Shown one piece after another: positions 9,087 to 17,880 of a stretch of DNA of 64,000 nt. The translations under genes and the position numbers were made by a program. The notes below the pieces were generated by a model. That model saw only the letters and a list, made by a program, of their open reading frames with translations, did not search any database and was not told the origin of the DNA. The stretch lies in the NCBI GenBank assembly GCA_018821435.1, contig JAHJME010000042.1:81001-145000 (forward strand). Reading direction: 5' to 3'. The DNA comes from Alphaproteobacteria bacterium. GTDB lineage: Bacteria; Pseudomonadota; Alphaproteobacteria; Caulobacterales; Caulobacteraceae. Positions within the stretch are counted from its first letter, which is position 1. Each line of letters begins with the position of its first letter.

Positions 9087-9530
9087 ATGTCCGACTTCGA
9101 CACCGCCCCGCTCCCCGAGCGCATGCTGATGGCCCCGCACGCGGATGCGCTGGGCATGCGACTGGTCTCCATCGAGAAAGGCCGTGGCGTGATGACCACG
9201 CCCTGGCGCGAGGAGCTGGTCGGCGACCCCGAGACGGGCGTCATCGCCTCCGGCGTGGTCACCGCCCTGATCGACCACACCTGCGGCTTGGCGATCAATT
9301 CGGCGATCGGCGAGCCGATGCCCATCGCCACCCTGGACCTGCGCATCGACTACCTGCGCCCGGCCGCCCCGCGCACCGGGATCACCGCCGAGGCCCACGC
9401 CTATCGCCTGACCCGCACCATCGGCTTCGTGCGTGCAGAGGCCTGGGATGTGGACCGGGGCGACCTGGTGGCCACGGCTCAGGCGGCATTCATGCTCAAC
9501 ACCCGCACCCAGCCTCTGAAGGTCGGGTGA
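9087..9530 (+). CDS. PaaI-family hotdog thioesterase (first of a tandem pair)
   Basis: A 147-residue single hotdog-fold protein of the PaaI/YbgC-like acyl-CoA thioesterase group. The conserved core is GVIASGVVTALIDHTCGLA, where the Asp of LIDH is the likely catalytic acid, followed by TLDLRIDYLRPA, the substrate-binding strand. The ATG at 9087 was chosen because the upstream extension to 8967 lacks family similarity and overlaps the divergent exonuclease gene. It overlaps the next thioesterase by one base (TGATG), so the two are translationally coupled and may form a mixed oligomer. The acyl-CoA substrate is unknown. Confidence 0.85.
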   Translation: MSDFDTAPLPERMLMAPHADALGMRLVSIEKGRGVMTTPWREELVGDPETGVIASGVVTALIDHTCGLAINSAIGEPMPIATLDLRIDYLRPAAPRTGITAEAHAYRLTRTIGFVRAEAWDVDRGDLVATAQAAFMLNTRTQPLKVG

Positions 9531-9955
9531 TGAACGACGCCGCGATCCAGAGCCTCGACGCCTTCCTGCAGAAGGTGCCGTACGTCCGCTTCCTAGGGAT
9601 GCGCGTCGAACTGGCGGGCGACGAGATGACCGCGGTCCTGCCCTTCAGCCAGCACCTGATCGGCAATCCGATGCTGCCGGCGATCCACGGCGGCGTCATC
9701 GGCGCCTTCCTGGAACTGACGGCGCTGGCGCAACTCTCCCTGGCCCAGCCCGCGCAGCGGGTGCCGAAGACCGTCGACATCACCATCGAATATCTGCGCT
9801 CGGGGCGCGCGCAGGACACCTACGCCCGCGCCATCCTGCGCAAGGTCGGCCGCCGCGTCGCCAATGTGCAGGTGGAAGCCTGGCAGGACAGCCGCGCCCA
9901 GCCCATCGCCGGCCTGACCGGCCACTTCCTGCTGCGGAACGAACCTAGGACTTAG
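9530..9955 (+). CDS. PaaI-family hotdog thioesterase (second of a tandem pair)
   Basis: A 141-residue hotdog thioesterase starting at the ATG that shares one base with the previous stop. The core is LPAIHGGVIGAFLELTALAQ and TVDITIEYLRSGRAQDTYA. Compared with its neighbour, the catalytic-helix Asp is replaced by Glu in the GAFLEL position, which is common in this family. Tandem unequal hotdog genes can encode heteromeric enzymes; that is inference here. The last 11 bases overlap the end of the convergent phnD-like gene. Confidence 0.85.
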   Translation: MNDAAIQSLDAFLQKVPYVRFLGMRVELAGDEMTAVLPFSQHLIGNPMLPAIHGGVIGAFLELTALAQLSLAQPAQRVPKTVDITIEYLRSGRAQDTYARAILRKVGRRVANVQVEAWQDSRAQPIAGLTGHFLLRNEPRT

Positions 9956-10937
9956 GCGCCGCCGCCCGCTCCTTGGCGATCTCAGCGAGGGCGGCCTGGG
10001 CCTTGGCCTCGGCGGCGGCGTCCTTGCGGTTGCGGGCTTCGAGGAGTTGGCCGGTGGCCTCCATCTCGCGCACGGGAAGCAGGTGGCTGTCGTTGGCGGC
10101 CACGAACGGCTTGGTCTGGATCTGCTCCAGGATCTTTCGCTGGCGCGCCGCCTCGGGGGTGTCGCCGACGCCGTAGTGGAACATGAAGTCGGCCAGCTTG
10201 GCGCGCAGGGCCGGGTCCAGGTCCTTACGCCAGACCAGCGGGTCCTCGGGGATGCGCGGCGAGCGCCAGACGATCTCGACGTTGCTCAGCGTCCGCTTGG
10301 CCACATCGGTGTTCAGCAGCTTCAATCGGTCCATCGAGGCCGTGTTGTTGGTCGCCGCGTCCAGCAGGCCGCCCGAGACCGAGAACAGGTTGGTCTCGTG
10401 ATTGGCCGACCGCACGGTCTTGAAGCAGGACGCCGGCTCGATATTGCGCGGCGCGAACAGGTAGGTCATCGGCGCGAGGGTGCCCGACGTCGACTTCGGG
10501 TCGCCCATGCCGAAATTGATGGTCTTGCCGCAGGCCAGGATCTTATCGAGCGTCAGGCCCGACCCCGCCTTGACGATGATCACGGCCTCGTAGCCGTCGA
10601 TGCCGCTGGGGTTCACCGAGCGGGCGAACACCTCGCCATTGCCGCGCCGCACGGCCTCCAGGCCCGACTGGTTGGTGAACCAGCCCAGGTCGGTCTGCTT
10701 GAAGCGCATGGCCTCGATCAGGGCGGTGTAGTTCGAGCCATAGAAGGCCTTCACGGGCCGACCCAGGGCCTTGGACATGTCGGCCAGGAACGGCGCCCAG
10801 TCGGCCTCGGCGCTGGCCTGGCTCTCGGCCGAGAGGATCGAGAACACCAATTCCTTGCGCTCGACCGGTTTGGACGGGCTGCAACCGGCGACGGCGAGCG
10901 CCACGGCCGCGAGCGCCGGCATGATCCAACGGTTCAT
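9945..10937 (-). CDS. phnD: Phosphate/phosphonate-type periplasmic binding lipoprotein PhnD
   Basis: A 330-residue substrate-binding protein with a lipobox VAGC (Cys19). It has the PhnD/SsuA-type fold markers: FYGSNYTALIEAM after the first strand, the hinge DGYEAVIIVKAGSG, FGMGDPKSTSGTLAPMTYLF lining the ligand site, and WRSPRIPEDPLVWRKDL in the second lobe. PhnD proteins bind phosphonates or related anions for an ABC importer. No PhnC ATPase or PhnE permease is encoded beside it. Its start overlaps the propeller gene stop by four bases, so it is the last gene of the TonB receptor/phoD operon. Confidence 0.88.
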   Translation of the reverse strand: MNRWIMPALAAVALAVAGCSPSKPVERKELVFSILSAESQASAEADWAPFLADMSKALGRPVKAFYGSNYTALIEAMRFKQTDLGWFTNQSGLEAVRRGNGEVFARSVNPSGIDGYEAVIIVKAGSGLTLDKILACGKTINFGMGDPKSTSGTLAPMTYLFAPRNIEPASCFKTVRSANHETNLFSVSGGLLDAATNNTASMDRLKLLNTDVAKRTLSNVEIVWRSPRIPEDPLVWRKDLDPALRAKLADFMFHYGVGDTPEAARQRKILEQIQTKPFVAANDSHLLPVREMEATGQLLEARNRKDAAAEAKAQAALAEIAKERAAAPKS

Positions 10938-11710
10938 CTTCCCCCCACCGGCGGCAGCTTCATCGCCACCACCTCGCGCTTGGCGCGACTGATTCCGTAC
11001 AGCACCCGCTCGGCGCCACGGTCGAACGCGACCGCCTGGCCCTCGACGGCCACCGGGATGGTCGCCACGTGCTTCAGCACCGACCCGATCCGCGGCAGTT
11101 CAAGCACATAGACCTCCGGCAGGTCGTGGCCCGTGACGTACAGTCGACCGTCCGCGCCCCAGGCGCCCCCCGACGAACTGCGCGGCTTGAAGCGGTCGAG
11201 TACGCTGTCGGGGAACGTCCAGACGCCGGTCACCCGCCACTTGTCGTCGTACTTCACCAGGGTCGTGAAACGGTGGTCGCGGCCGGCCTCGCCGCCCTTG
11301 CCGTCGTAGTTGGCGAAGCAGGCCCACCAGGCGTTCTCGCGCCGGTCCACCCAGGTCAGCGACCCCGGCTGCGGGGTCATCTTGACCGAGCGCAGGTAGG
11401 TCATGGTCTGCGGATCGAAGATCTCCACCGAGCCCTGCATCGGCGTGCTCGGATAGTTTGAACTGGCGCAGACCAGCTCGGCGCCGATCACGGCGCACGA
11501 GTTCAGGTGCGGGAACGTCGCCGGGTCGCCGGCCCACGCAGCGACTTTCTGCCCCGTGGCGCGGTCGTACTTGGCGATGGACGAGTTATCGACGGCGTAG
11601 ATGAAGCCCGCATCCACCGCCACGCCCTGGTTGGCCTCCGGGACCGGCAAGCGCGACAGCGTTTCGGCCGGGGCCAGCGCCAGCACCGCTGCGGCAATCA
11701 GTTCAAACAC
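10934..11710 (-). CDS. Exported beta-propeller-like protein of the phoD operon
   Basis: A 258-residue protein with a short hydrophobic start (LIAAAVLALAPAETL) that may act as a signal peptide. It shows repeated blade-like strands: GVAVDAGFIYAVDNSSIAKYD, SVEIFDPQTMTYLRSV, AWGADGRLYVTGHDLPEVYVLELP and QAVAFDRGAERVLYGISR. This suggests a six-bladed NHL/cyclotransferase-like propeller. No catalytic residues could be assigned. It overlaps phoD upstream by eight bases and phnD downstream by four, so it is tightly coupled to both and probably works in the periplasm on the same substrate class. Confidence 0.65.
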   Translation of the reverse strand: MFELIAAAVLALAPAETLSRLPVPEANQGVAVDAGFIYAVDNSSIAKYDRATGQKVAAWAGDPATFPHLNSCAVIGAELVCASSNYPSTPMQGSVEIFDPQTMTYLRSVKMTPQPGSLTWVDRRENAWWACFANYDGKGGEAGRDHRFTTLVKYDDKWRVTGVWTFPDSVLDRFKPRSSSGGAWGADGRLYVTGHDLPEVYVLELPRIGSVLKHVATIPVAVEGQAVAFDRGAERVLYGISRAKREVVAMKLPPVGGR

Positions 11711-13256
11711 GTTTCAGCCCCGCTTCCCCGTCCTCGACCACGAATTTCGCCAGGTCGCTGACCGGCGACTTGGGGACCAGTGCGTCCTGGACGCCCCGGA
11801 AGGTGACCGTGCAGTCCTTTTCGGTGATGTCCACGCGGCCATAGCCTCGGGTCGCGCCGTCGCCGAACTTGAGGGCGGGCGTGATGCCCATCATCCCCCG
11901 GATGACTTCCTTGGTCCGGCCCAGCGAGCTGATCGAGCCGCCGACGAACTCGCTGGCGATCGGCTTGCCGCCCTTCTCGAGGGACAGGTCGCCGGCGAAG
12001 AAGCAGTGGACGTCCCCGCCCAGCACCACCGGATTGGAGGTCTTGGCGTCGCGCCAGCCCTCCAGGATGCGCCGACGCGTCTGGTCGTAGCCGTCCCAGC
12101 CATCGTTGCTGACCCGCAGGTCGGGGGTGATGATTTCGTTCATGAGGGTCTGCTGGCCCAGCAGGTTCCAGCGGGCCTGTGTGTCGCGCAGCTGGCCTTG
12201 CAGCCAGGCCTCCTGCGGCGCGCCCAGCATCGACCGCTTCGGATCGAAGCGCTCCGGGCAGGCGGCCGGGATCAGCTTCTCGTTGGCTTCGTTCTGTTGC
12301 GCATCGCAGCTCCGGTGCGCCCGGTACTGGCGGTCGTCGATGACCGCCAGCCGCGCCAACCGGCCCCAGTCCAGCGTTCGGTAGAGCCGCATGTTGGGGC
12401 CTACCGGCTTCACCGTCCGGCGCAGGGGCATGTTCTCGTAATAGGCCTGATAGGCCGCGGCGCGTCGCTTCAGGAACTGGGCGACCGCTGGGTTGGAACG
12501 GTCCTGGTCGCCGCCATAGTCGTTGGAGACCTCGTGGTCGTCCCACATGATCATCCACGGCGCGCAGGCGTGGGCCGCCTGCAGGTCCGGATCGGCCTTG
12601 TACCAGGCGTAGCGCTGGCGATAGCTGGCCAGGTCCTGGGCGTCGACCGGCGGGTGGAAGCGGACCACCCCGTCCTTGCTGGCTTTCTTCTCGTAGATGT
12701 AGTCGCCCAGGAACAGCACCAGATCCGGATTCTGCTCGGCGAGGTCGGCGTGGGCGGAATAGTAGCCCGACTCCCACTTCTGGCAGGACCCGTAGGCGAT
12801 CCGCAGCTTGTCCACCTTGGCGCCCCGCTCCGGCGCGGTGCGCGTGCGGCCGACGCCGCTGGCGTGGCCGCCGGCGTTGAAGCGGTACCAGTAGTCGCGG
12901 TTGGGCTTCAGGCCCGAAACCTCGATGTGCACCGAGTGGCCGGCCTCGGCGACGGCCAAGGCTTCGCCACGCCGAACAGTCTTCGTCAGCTTGTCGTCCT
13001 CGGCGATCTCCCAGCCCACCTTGACCGGTGCGCGGGTCATGCCGCTGTCCATCGCCTGGGGATTTGTGACCAGGCGGGTCCACAGCACGACACCGTCGGG
13101 CAGCGGTTCGCCCGAGGCGATCCCGACCTGGAACGGATCGTCGGCCAGCCGGGGTTGCGCCACGGCGCTGGTCCAGGCGGCGGGCGTCAGCGCCGCGCCG
13201 GCCATGGCGGCGGCCTGCCACAGCAGCCGCCGACGTGAAGCGAGTACAGGGTCCAT
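11703..13256 (-). CDS. phoD: Alkaline phosphatase D (PhoD), Tat-exported
   Basis: A 517-residue PhoD phosphodiesterase/phosphomonoesterase. The start at 13256 places a twin-arginine signal (SRRRLLWQAAAM) near the N terminus, as PhoD needs to fold with metals before Tat export. The N-terminal Ig-like PhoD_N domain begins at DPFQVGIASGEPLPDGVVLWTRL-type sequence. Catalytic core motifs are YGSCQKW, LFLGDYIYE, the metal-binding WDDHEVSNDYGG and VLGGDVHCFF. PhoD uses Fe and Ca and releases phosphate from diesters and monoesters outside the membrane. It lies 87 bases after the TonB receptor and overlaps the propeller gene. Confidence 0.93.
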   Translation of the reverse strand: MDPVLASRRRLLWQAAAMAGAALTPAAWTSAVAQPRLADDPFQVGIASGEPLPDGVVLWTRLVTNPQAMDSGMTRAPVKVGWEIAEDDKLTKTVRRGEALAVAEAGHSVHIEVSGLKPNRDYWYRFNAGGHASGVGRTRTAPERGAKVDKLRIAYGSCQKWESGYYSAHADLAEQNPDLVLFLGDYIYEKKASKDGVVRFHPPVDAQDLASYRQRYAWYKADPDLQAAHACAPWMIMWDDHEVSNDYGGDQDRSNPAVAQFLKRRAAAYQAYYENMPLRRTVKPVGPNMRLYRTLDWGRLARLAVIDDRQYRAHRSCDAQQNEANEKLIPAACPERFDPKRSMLGAPQEAWLQGQLRDTQARWNLLGQQTLMNEIITPDLRVSNDGWDGYDQTRRRILEGWRDAKTSNPVVLGGDVHCFFAGDLSLEKGGKPIASEFVGGSISSLGRTKEVIRGMMGITPALKFGDGATRGYGRVDITEKDCTVTFRGVQDALVPKSPVSDLAKFVVEDGEAGLKRV

Positions 13257-13343
13257 CCGCCTACCTTGGCTTTGCGCGGCGGCTCCCCGCAAGCGCGCCG
13301 CGGATCATTTCGCATCGATCCGTGGCGGCTCGAGGGAAATCCA

Positions 13344-15965
13344 TCAGAAGTTCGCCGCCACGCCCAGCCAGTAGGTCCGGCCGTAGTTCGCCCACTCCTG
13401 CAGGTTCCGGCGGTTGGGGCCGGTTACTTCCTGACGGCCGGTGTTGGAGAGGTTTTGCGCCTCGGCGAACACCGTGAAGTGGTCGTTGAACCGCCACGAG
13501 ACCGAGGCGTCGAACAGGTGGCGGCCCTTCCAGTACTGGTCGGCGTTGGGGATGGTGTCGTTGATCGTTTCCAGGAAGCCGCCGATGTAGTTGTGCGACA
13601 CCCGGGCCTCGAACGGACCCCGCTGGTAGTAGATCGACTCGTTGGTGGTCAGGTCCGGCTGCTGGAACAGCCCCGTGACGCGCCGGCCCGCCCGCGTGAG
13701 GAACGCGAACTCGGTGTCGAGGACGGTCAGGTTGCCGTTGAAGCCGAAGCCGTCGAAGGGCTCGGGCAGGAAGGTGAAGGCCTGCTGGATCGCGAACTCC
13801 AGCCCCTTGATCTTGGCGCTCTCGGCGTTGCGCGGGGTCGACACCGTCACCGCTTCCACACCCCGGCCCACGTCCAGCTGCTCGCTGGCCGAGAGGGTGA
13901 AGATCTCGTTCTTGATGTCCTTGGAGAAGACCGCCAGCGAGATCAGGCCGTCGGGCGGATAGAATTCCACGGACAGGTCGAAGCCCTCGCTTTCGCGGGC
14001 CTTCAGATTGGGATTTCCGCGCGAGAGCGTCGGCTGGCTGCCATCGAAGTTGAGCGTCTCGCCGCCGCCCAGCGAGCCATAGTCCGGCCGGCCGATGGTG
14101 TTGGTCCAGGCGGCGCGGACGATCAGGTCGTCGCGGAGCTTCCACTGCAGGTGCACGCTGGGCAGGAAGTTGCCGTACGATCCGCTGTTCGACACCGGGG
14201 TGAGCCGGCCGGCGGTGTTACGCACCGCGTTGGAGTCGACCTCGGTCCGCTCGTAGCGGGCGCCGGCCAGCACGGTGACGTCGCCGAAGCTGTAGCTGGC
14301 CTGGCCGTAGACCGCGTAGATGTCTTCCTTGATGTCGTAGTTGCCGGTGGGCGCCGCGGTCGTGATCGTGAACCGGCTGCGGTTGGCCTCGCGGAAGTCG
14401 TGGGCCAAGTCGGCGTCGATGCGCGGGCTCAGCAGATAGCGCCCGGCGATCAGCTCGGTCGGACCGGTCTTGTCCACCTCGGCCAGGGTGTAAACGAAGC
14501 CGGCCGGGGCGGTGTAGTTCACCTGGCTGGACGAGAAGTCCCGCTTGGTCGAGCGCAGGGCGCCCCCGACCTTGGCCTTCAGCTGATGCTCGTCGCCGCC
14601 GTCGTCGAACGCCAGGTTGAAGCGCGCCTGGTAGGTGCTCTCGTCGGTCTTCGTCAGCGCGTCGCGGTGCTGCTGCAGCACATAGTTGGCCGGGTTGCGG
14701 AGGTTCGCCGGGTTCACGGGATTGAACAGCGGGAACAGCGGGTTGGTGGTGTCGTAGTTGAACGCGTAGTTCGCGCCCTGGGCGTCGACGGTGCGGAACT
14801 CGACCGACTCGTTCGGCACCTCCAGTCCGGCCTGCGAATAGATCAGGTCGCCGTCGGCCTTCCACTGCGGCGCGAAGGTCCAGTCGAAGCTGGTCCGGGC
14901 CAGGCCGATCTCGCGCTTGGTGATCGGCTGGTTGAGCTGGATGACGCCCCGGCCACGGGCGAAGGTACCGCTGGTCGGCGTCTGGTTGGTGACGTTGCCC
15001 AGCGGCTCGGTGCGGAACTCGATCCGCTCCTCGTCGTCCTCCATGCGCGCGAACAGGCCCGAGGCTTCCCAGTGGAAGTCGGCGGTGGGGCGATACTCGA
15101 TCTTGCCGTTCACGCCGCTGCGCTGCTTGGTGTTGTTGTACCAGAACAGGCGGACGAAGGTCGGCACCTGGATGCCGTTGCCGGTGGCCGCGCCCGAGTT
15201 CACCGGGGCGCCGGCGGCGGTGTATTCGCGCACCGACGGATCCTGCGATTCCACCTGTGGGATGTCGTAGTCGAGCTGTTCCTGCGAGGCGCCGATCACC
15301 ACGCCCCATTCGTCGTCGGCGCCGAACGTGCGACCGGCGGCGAAGGCCACCCGATAGGACCGCTTGTCGTTCCGCACGCCGCCGCTGCGCTCGTAGTCGC
15401 CGATCGAGGCCATGCCGTTGAAGAACGGCCGGCCCGCGTCGAAGGCGCTGCGGGTGGTGACGTTGATCACGCCGCCGATGGCGTTGCCGTCATTCTCCGG
15501 CGTCACCGTCTTGATGACCTCCAGCCGGCCGGCCATCACCGAGGGGACGATGTCCATCGGCACGGTGCGGCCGCTTTCATCCACCGAGGCGACCACGGCG
15601 CCGTCGATGGTCGTGCGGTTGTAGGTGGAGCGCAGGCCGCGCAGGACCGGGAAGCGCGGCTCGCCCTGGTCTTCCATCACCGAGACGCCGGGAATGCGGC
15701 GCAGCGCGGCGGCGGTGTTGTGGTCGGGCAGCTTGCCGATGTCGTCGGCGGAGACCACGTCGGCCACCACGAACTCGGACTTCTTCACCGCGATGGCGGC
15801 GCGCTGGGCTTCGCGCTGGCCCGTGACCACGATCTCGTCGACCTGGCCCTCCGCGTCGTCCGCGGCATAGGCGGGAGCCGCCAGCGCGAGCGCCAGGACC
15901 AAGCCAGACGCCGAGCGCATCGCGTCGCGCCGACGTCGATCGCGGACCACCAGTTTACAAGACAT
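13344..15965 (-). CDS. TonB-dependent receptor of the phoD operon
   Basis: An 873-residue outer-membrane receptor. I place the start at the ATG at 15965, which has a G-rich ribosome-binding site and gives a signal peptide ending LALAAPAYA; a longer frame from 16031 is unlikely. The TonB box region reads QVDEIVVTGQRE, the plug has IPGVSVMEDQGEPRFPVLRGLRS, and the 22-strand barrel ends in LGVAANF with C-terminal Phe. The order receptor-phoD-propeller-phnD suggests it imports an organophosphate released or captured by these partners; the ligand itself is not readable. Confidence 0.9.
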   Translation of the reverse strand: MSCKLVVRDRRRRDAMRSASGLVLALALAAPAYAADDAEGQVDEIVVTGQREAQRAAIAVKKSEFVVADVVSADDIGKLPDHNTAAALRRIPGVSVMEDQGEPRFPVLRGLRSTYNRTTIDGAVVASVDESGRTVPMDIVPSVMAGRLEVIKTVTPENDGNAIGGVINVTTRSAFDAGRPFFNGMASIGDYERSGGVRNDKRSYRVAFAAGRTFGADDEWGVVIGASQEQLDYDIPQVESQDPSVREYTAAGAPVNSGAATGNGIQVPTFVRLFWYNNTKQRSGVNGKIEYRPTADFHWEASGLFARMEDDEERIEFRTEPLGNVTNQTPTSGTFARGRGVIQLNQPITKREIGLARTSFDWTFAPQWKADGDLIYSQAGLEVPNESVEFRTVDAQGANYAFNYDTTNPLFPLFNPVNPANLRNPANYVLQQHRDALTKTDESTYQARFNLAFDDGGDEHQLKAKVGGALRSTKRDFSSSQVNYTAPAGFVYTLAEVDKTGPTELIAGRYLLSPRIDADLAHDFREANRSRFTITTAAPTGNYDIKEDIYAVYGQASYSFGDVTVLAGARYERTEVDSNAVRNTAGRLTPVSNSGSYGNFLPSVHLQWKLRDDLIVRAAWTNTIGRPDYGSLGGGETLNFDGSQPTLSRGNPNLKARESEGFDLSVEFYPPDGLISLAVFSKDIKNEIFTLSASEQLDVGRGVEAVTVSTPRNAESAKIKGLEFAIQQAFTFLPEPFDGFGFNGNLTVLDTEFAFLTRAGRRVTGLFQQPDLTTNESIYYQRGPFEARVSHNYIGGFLETINDTIPNADQYWKGRHLFDASVSWRFNDHFTVFAEAQNLSNTGRQEVTGPNRRNLQEWANYGRTYWLGVAANF

Positions 15966-16007
15966 CGCACACCCCCAAGTTCGATGTGCGCCGCATAAGG
16001 CCCGCCC

Positions 16008-16024
16008 ATGACGGAGCCACGACG
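16008..16024 (-). promoter_or_regulatory. Weak Pho-box-like direct repeat upstream of the receptor/phoD operon
   Basis: Read on the minus strand, CGTCGT and CGTCAT are repeated with 11-base periodicity, 43-60 bases upstream of the receptor start. PhoB sites are built from 11-bp repeats with a TGTCAT-like core, so this is a partial match only. The phosphorus-related gene content is the main reason to flag it. Confidence 0.25.
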
Positions 16025-16093
16025 TTCGCAAGAAGGTCCCGCGACACCCGATTGCGCTTGAGGCGCGGCCCGTCAGGGGTTAGGCCGCCCGCC

Positions 16094-17791
16094 ATGTTGC
16101 AAGGCCCGAACCTTCAAGGACTGTCCCACCAGGCGCGCGAGGCCAAGAGCTGGCCGTTCGAACAGGCCCGCCTGCTGCTGGACCGCATCACCCGCCTGCG
16201 CCTCTCGGCCGGGGAGCGCGATCTCGCCGCCGCCCTGTTCGCGGAAGGCAAGTACGCCGAGGCGGTGAAGACGCTGCCGGCGCTGGCCAAACCGGTCATC
16301 TTCCAATGCGGCTACGGCGCGTCGGGCCTGCCCCACCTGGGCACCTTCGGCGAGGCGACCCGGCCGACCATCGTGCGCAACGCGTTCCGCGCGCTGACCG
16401 AGGACGTGATCCCGACGCAGTTGATCGTCTTCTCAGACGACATGGACGGCCTGCGGAAGATCCCGGACAACGTGCCCAACAAGGCCATGCTGGAAGAGGA
16501 CCGCGACAAGCCGGTCACCTCGGTCCGCGACCCCTTCGGCGAGCACGAGAGCTTCGGCGCCCACAACAACGCCCGCCTGCGTGCGTTCCTGGACGGCTTC
16601 GGCTTCGACTACACGTTCATGTCGTCCACCGAGACCTACAAGTCAGGCCGCTTCGACGAAGTGCTGCTGCGCATCCTGGCCCGCTTCGACGCCGTGCAGG
16701 CGATCATGCTGCCGACGCTGGGCGAGGAGCGGCGCGCCACCTATTCGCCCTTCCTGCCGATCAGCCCGAAGAGCGGTCGCGTGCTGCAGGCCCCGACCGT
16801 CGGCCGCGACGTGGAAAAGGGCACGATCACCTTCCACGACGAGGACGGCGAGCTGACCGAGCTGCCGGTCACCGGCGGGAACGTGAAGCTGCAGTGGCGC
16901 CCCGACTGGGCCGCCCGCTGGACGGCGCTGGAGGTCGATTTCGAGGCCTCGGGCAAGGACCTGGTCGATAGCGTCCGTGTCTCGAACAAGATCGTGAAGG
17001 CCCTGGGCGGCGAGCCGCCGGAGGCGTTCCACTTCGAGCTGTTCATGGACGAGAACAACACGAAGATCTCGAAGTCCAAGGGCAACGGCCTGACCATCGA
17101 GGAATGGCTGCGCTACGGCACGCCCGAGAGCCTGACCTATTACATGTACCAATCGCCCAAGTCGGCGAAGCGGCTCTATTTCGACGTCATCCCCAAGGCG
17201 ACCGACGAGTACCTGCAACAGCTGGACGCCCTGATCCGCAAGAAGGCGGAGGGCGACAACGCCGCCCAGCTCGACAATCCCGCCTGGCACGTCCATCGCG
17301 GCGCGCCGCCCGAACGCGGCTCGCCGGTCAGCTTCTCGCTGCTTCTGAACCTGGTGTCGGCGGCCGATGCCTCGACCAAGGATCTGCTGTGGGCGTTCAT
17401 CGGCCGCTACCTGCCGGGCGCGACGCCGGAGAGCGAACCCCTGCTGGACAAGCTCGCGGGCTACGCGATCCAGTATTACGAGGACTTCGTGAAGCCGGCG
17501 AAGCGCTTCCGCGCCCCCGACGATCGCGAGCGCGCGGCCATGACCGCACTGGTCGCCAAGCTCAAGGCCCTGCCCGCCGGGGCCGACGCCGAGGCGATCC
17601 AGAACCAGGTCTTCGAGGTGGGCAAGGACGCCGGCTTCGAGCCGCTGCGCACTTGGTTCTCGGCGCTCTACGAAGTGCTGCTGGGCCAGAGCCAAGGTCC
17701 GCGCTTCGGCTCGTTCACCGCGATCTTCGGCGTCGACCGCACGGTGGATCTGATCGAGCGCGCGCTTGCCGGGGATTTGCTCGCCGCCTGA
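16094..17791 (+). CDS. lysK: Lysyl-tRNA synthetase, class I
   Basis: A 565-residue class I lysyl-tRNA synthetase, the type found in archaea, spirochaetes and many alphaproteobacteria in place of class II LysS. The HIGH-like motif is GLPHLGTFGE, the KMSKS-like motif is KISKSKGNGLT, and FSDDMDGLRKIPDN and the C-terminal anticodon-binding helical region are intact. The start at 16094 follows a short leader after the divergent receptor promoter; the longer frame from 15986 contains no family sequence. It charges tRNA-Lys with lysine in the cytoplasm. Confidence 0.94.
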   Translation: MLQGPNLQGLSHQAREAKSWPFEQARLLLDRITRLRLSAGERDLAAALFAEGKYAEAVKTLPALAKPVIFQCGYGASGLPHLGTFGEATRPTIVRNAFRALTEDVIPTQLIVFSDDMDGLRKIPDNVPNKAMLEEDRDKPVTSVRDPFGEHESFGAHNNARLRAFLDGFGFDYTFMSSTETYKSGRFDEVLLRILARFDAVQAIMLPTLGEERRATYSPFLPISPKSGRVLQAPTVGRDVEKGTITFHDEDGELTELPVTGGNVKLQWRPDWAARWTALEVDFEASGKDLVDSVRVSNKIVKALGGEPPEAFHFELFMDENNTKISKSKGNGLTIEEWLRYGTPESLTYYMYQSPKSAKRLYFDVIPKATDEYLQQLDALIRKKAEGDNAAQLDNPAWHVHRGAPPERGSPVSFSLLLNLVSAADASTKDLLWAFIGRYLPGATPESEPLLDKLAGYAIQYYEDFVKPAKRFRAPDDRERAAMTALVAKLKALPAGADAEAIQNQVFEVGKDAGFEPLRTWFSALYEVLLGQSQGPRFGSFTAIFGVDRTVDLIERALAGDLLAA

Positions 17792-17880
17792 CGCGCCCTG
17801 CGCCCACATGTCGCGGAGGTGGTTAAGTCTTCCTCCCGACGCAGATCGCATGCTGGCCCCTAGTGCGAAGGGCCGACAGC

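Noticed and set aside
10934..11710. Phytase or phosphatase activity for the propeller
   Set aside because: No phytase acidic metal cluster or conserved catalytic motif was visible.
13266..15998. A 910-residue rightward open frame opposite the TonB receptor
   Set aside because: Antisense shadow with no recognisable domain, while the opposite strand encodes a complete receptor.
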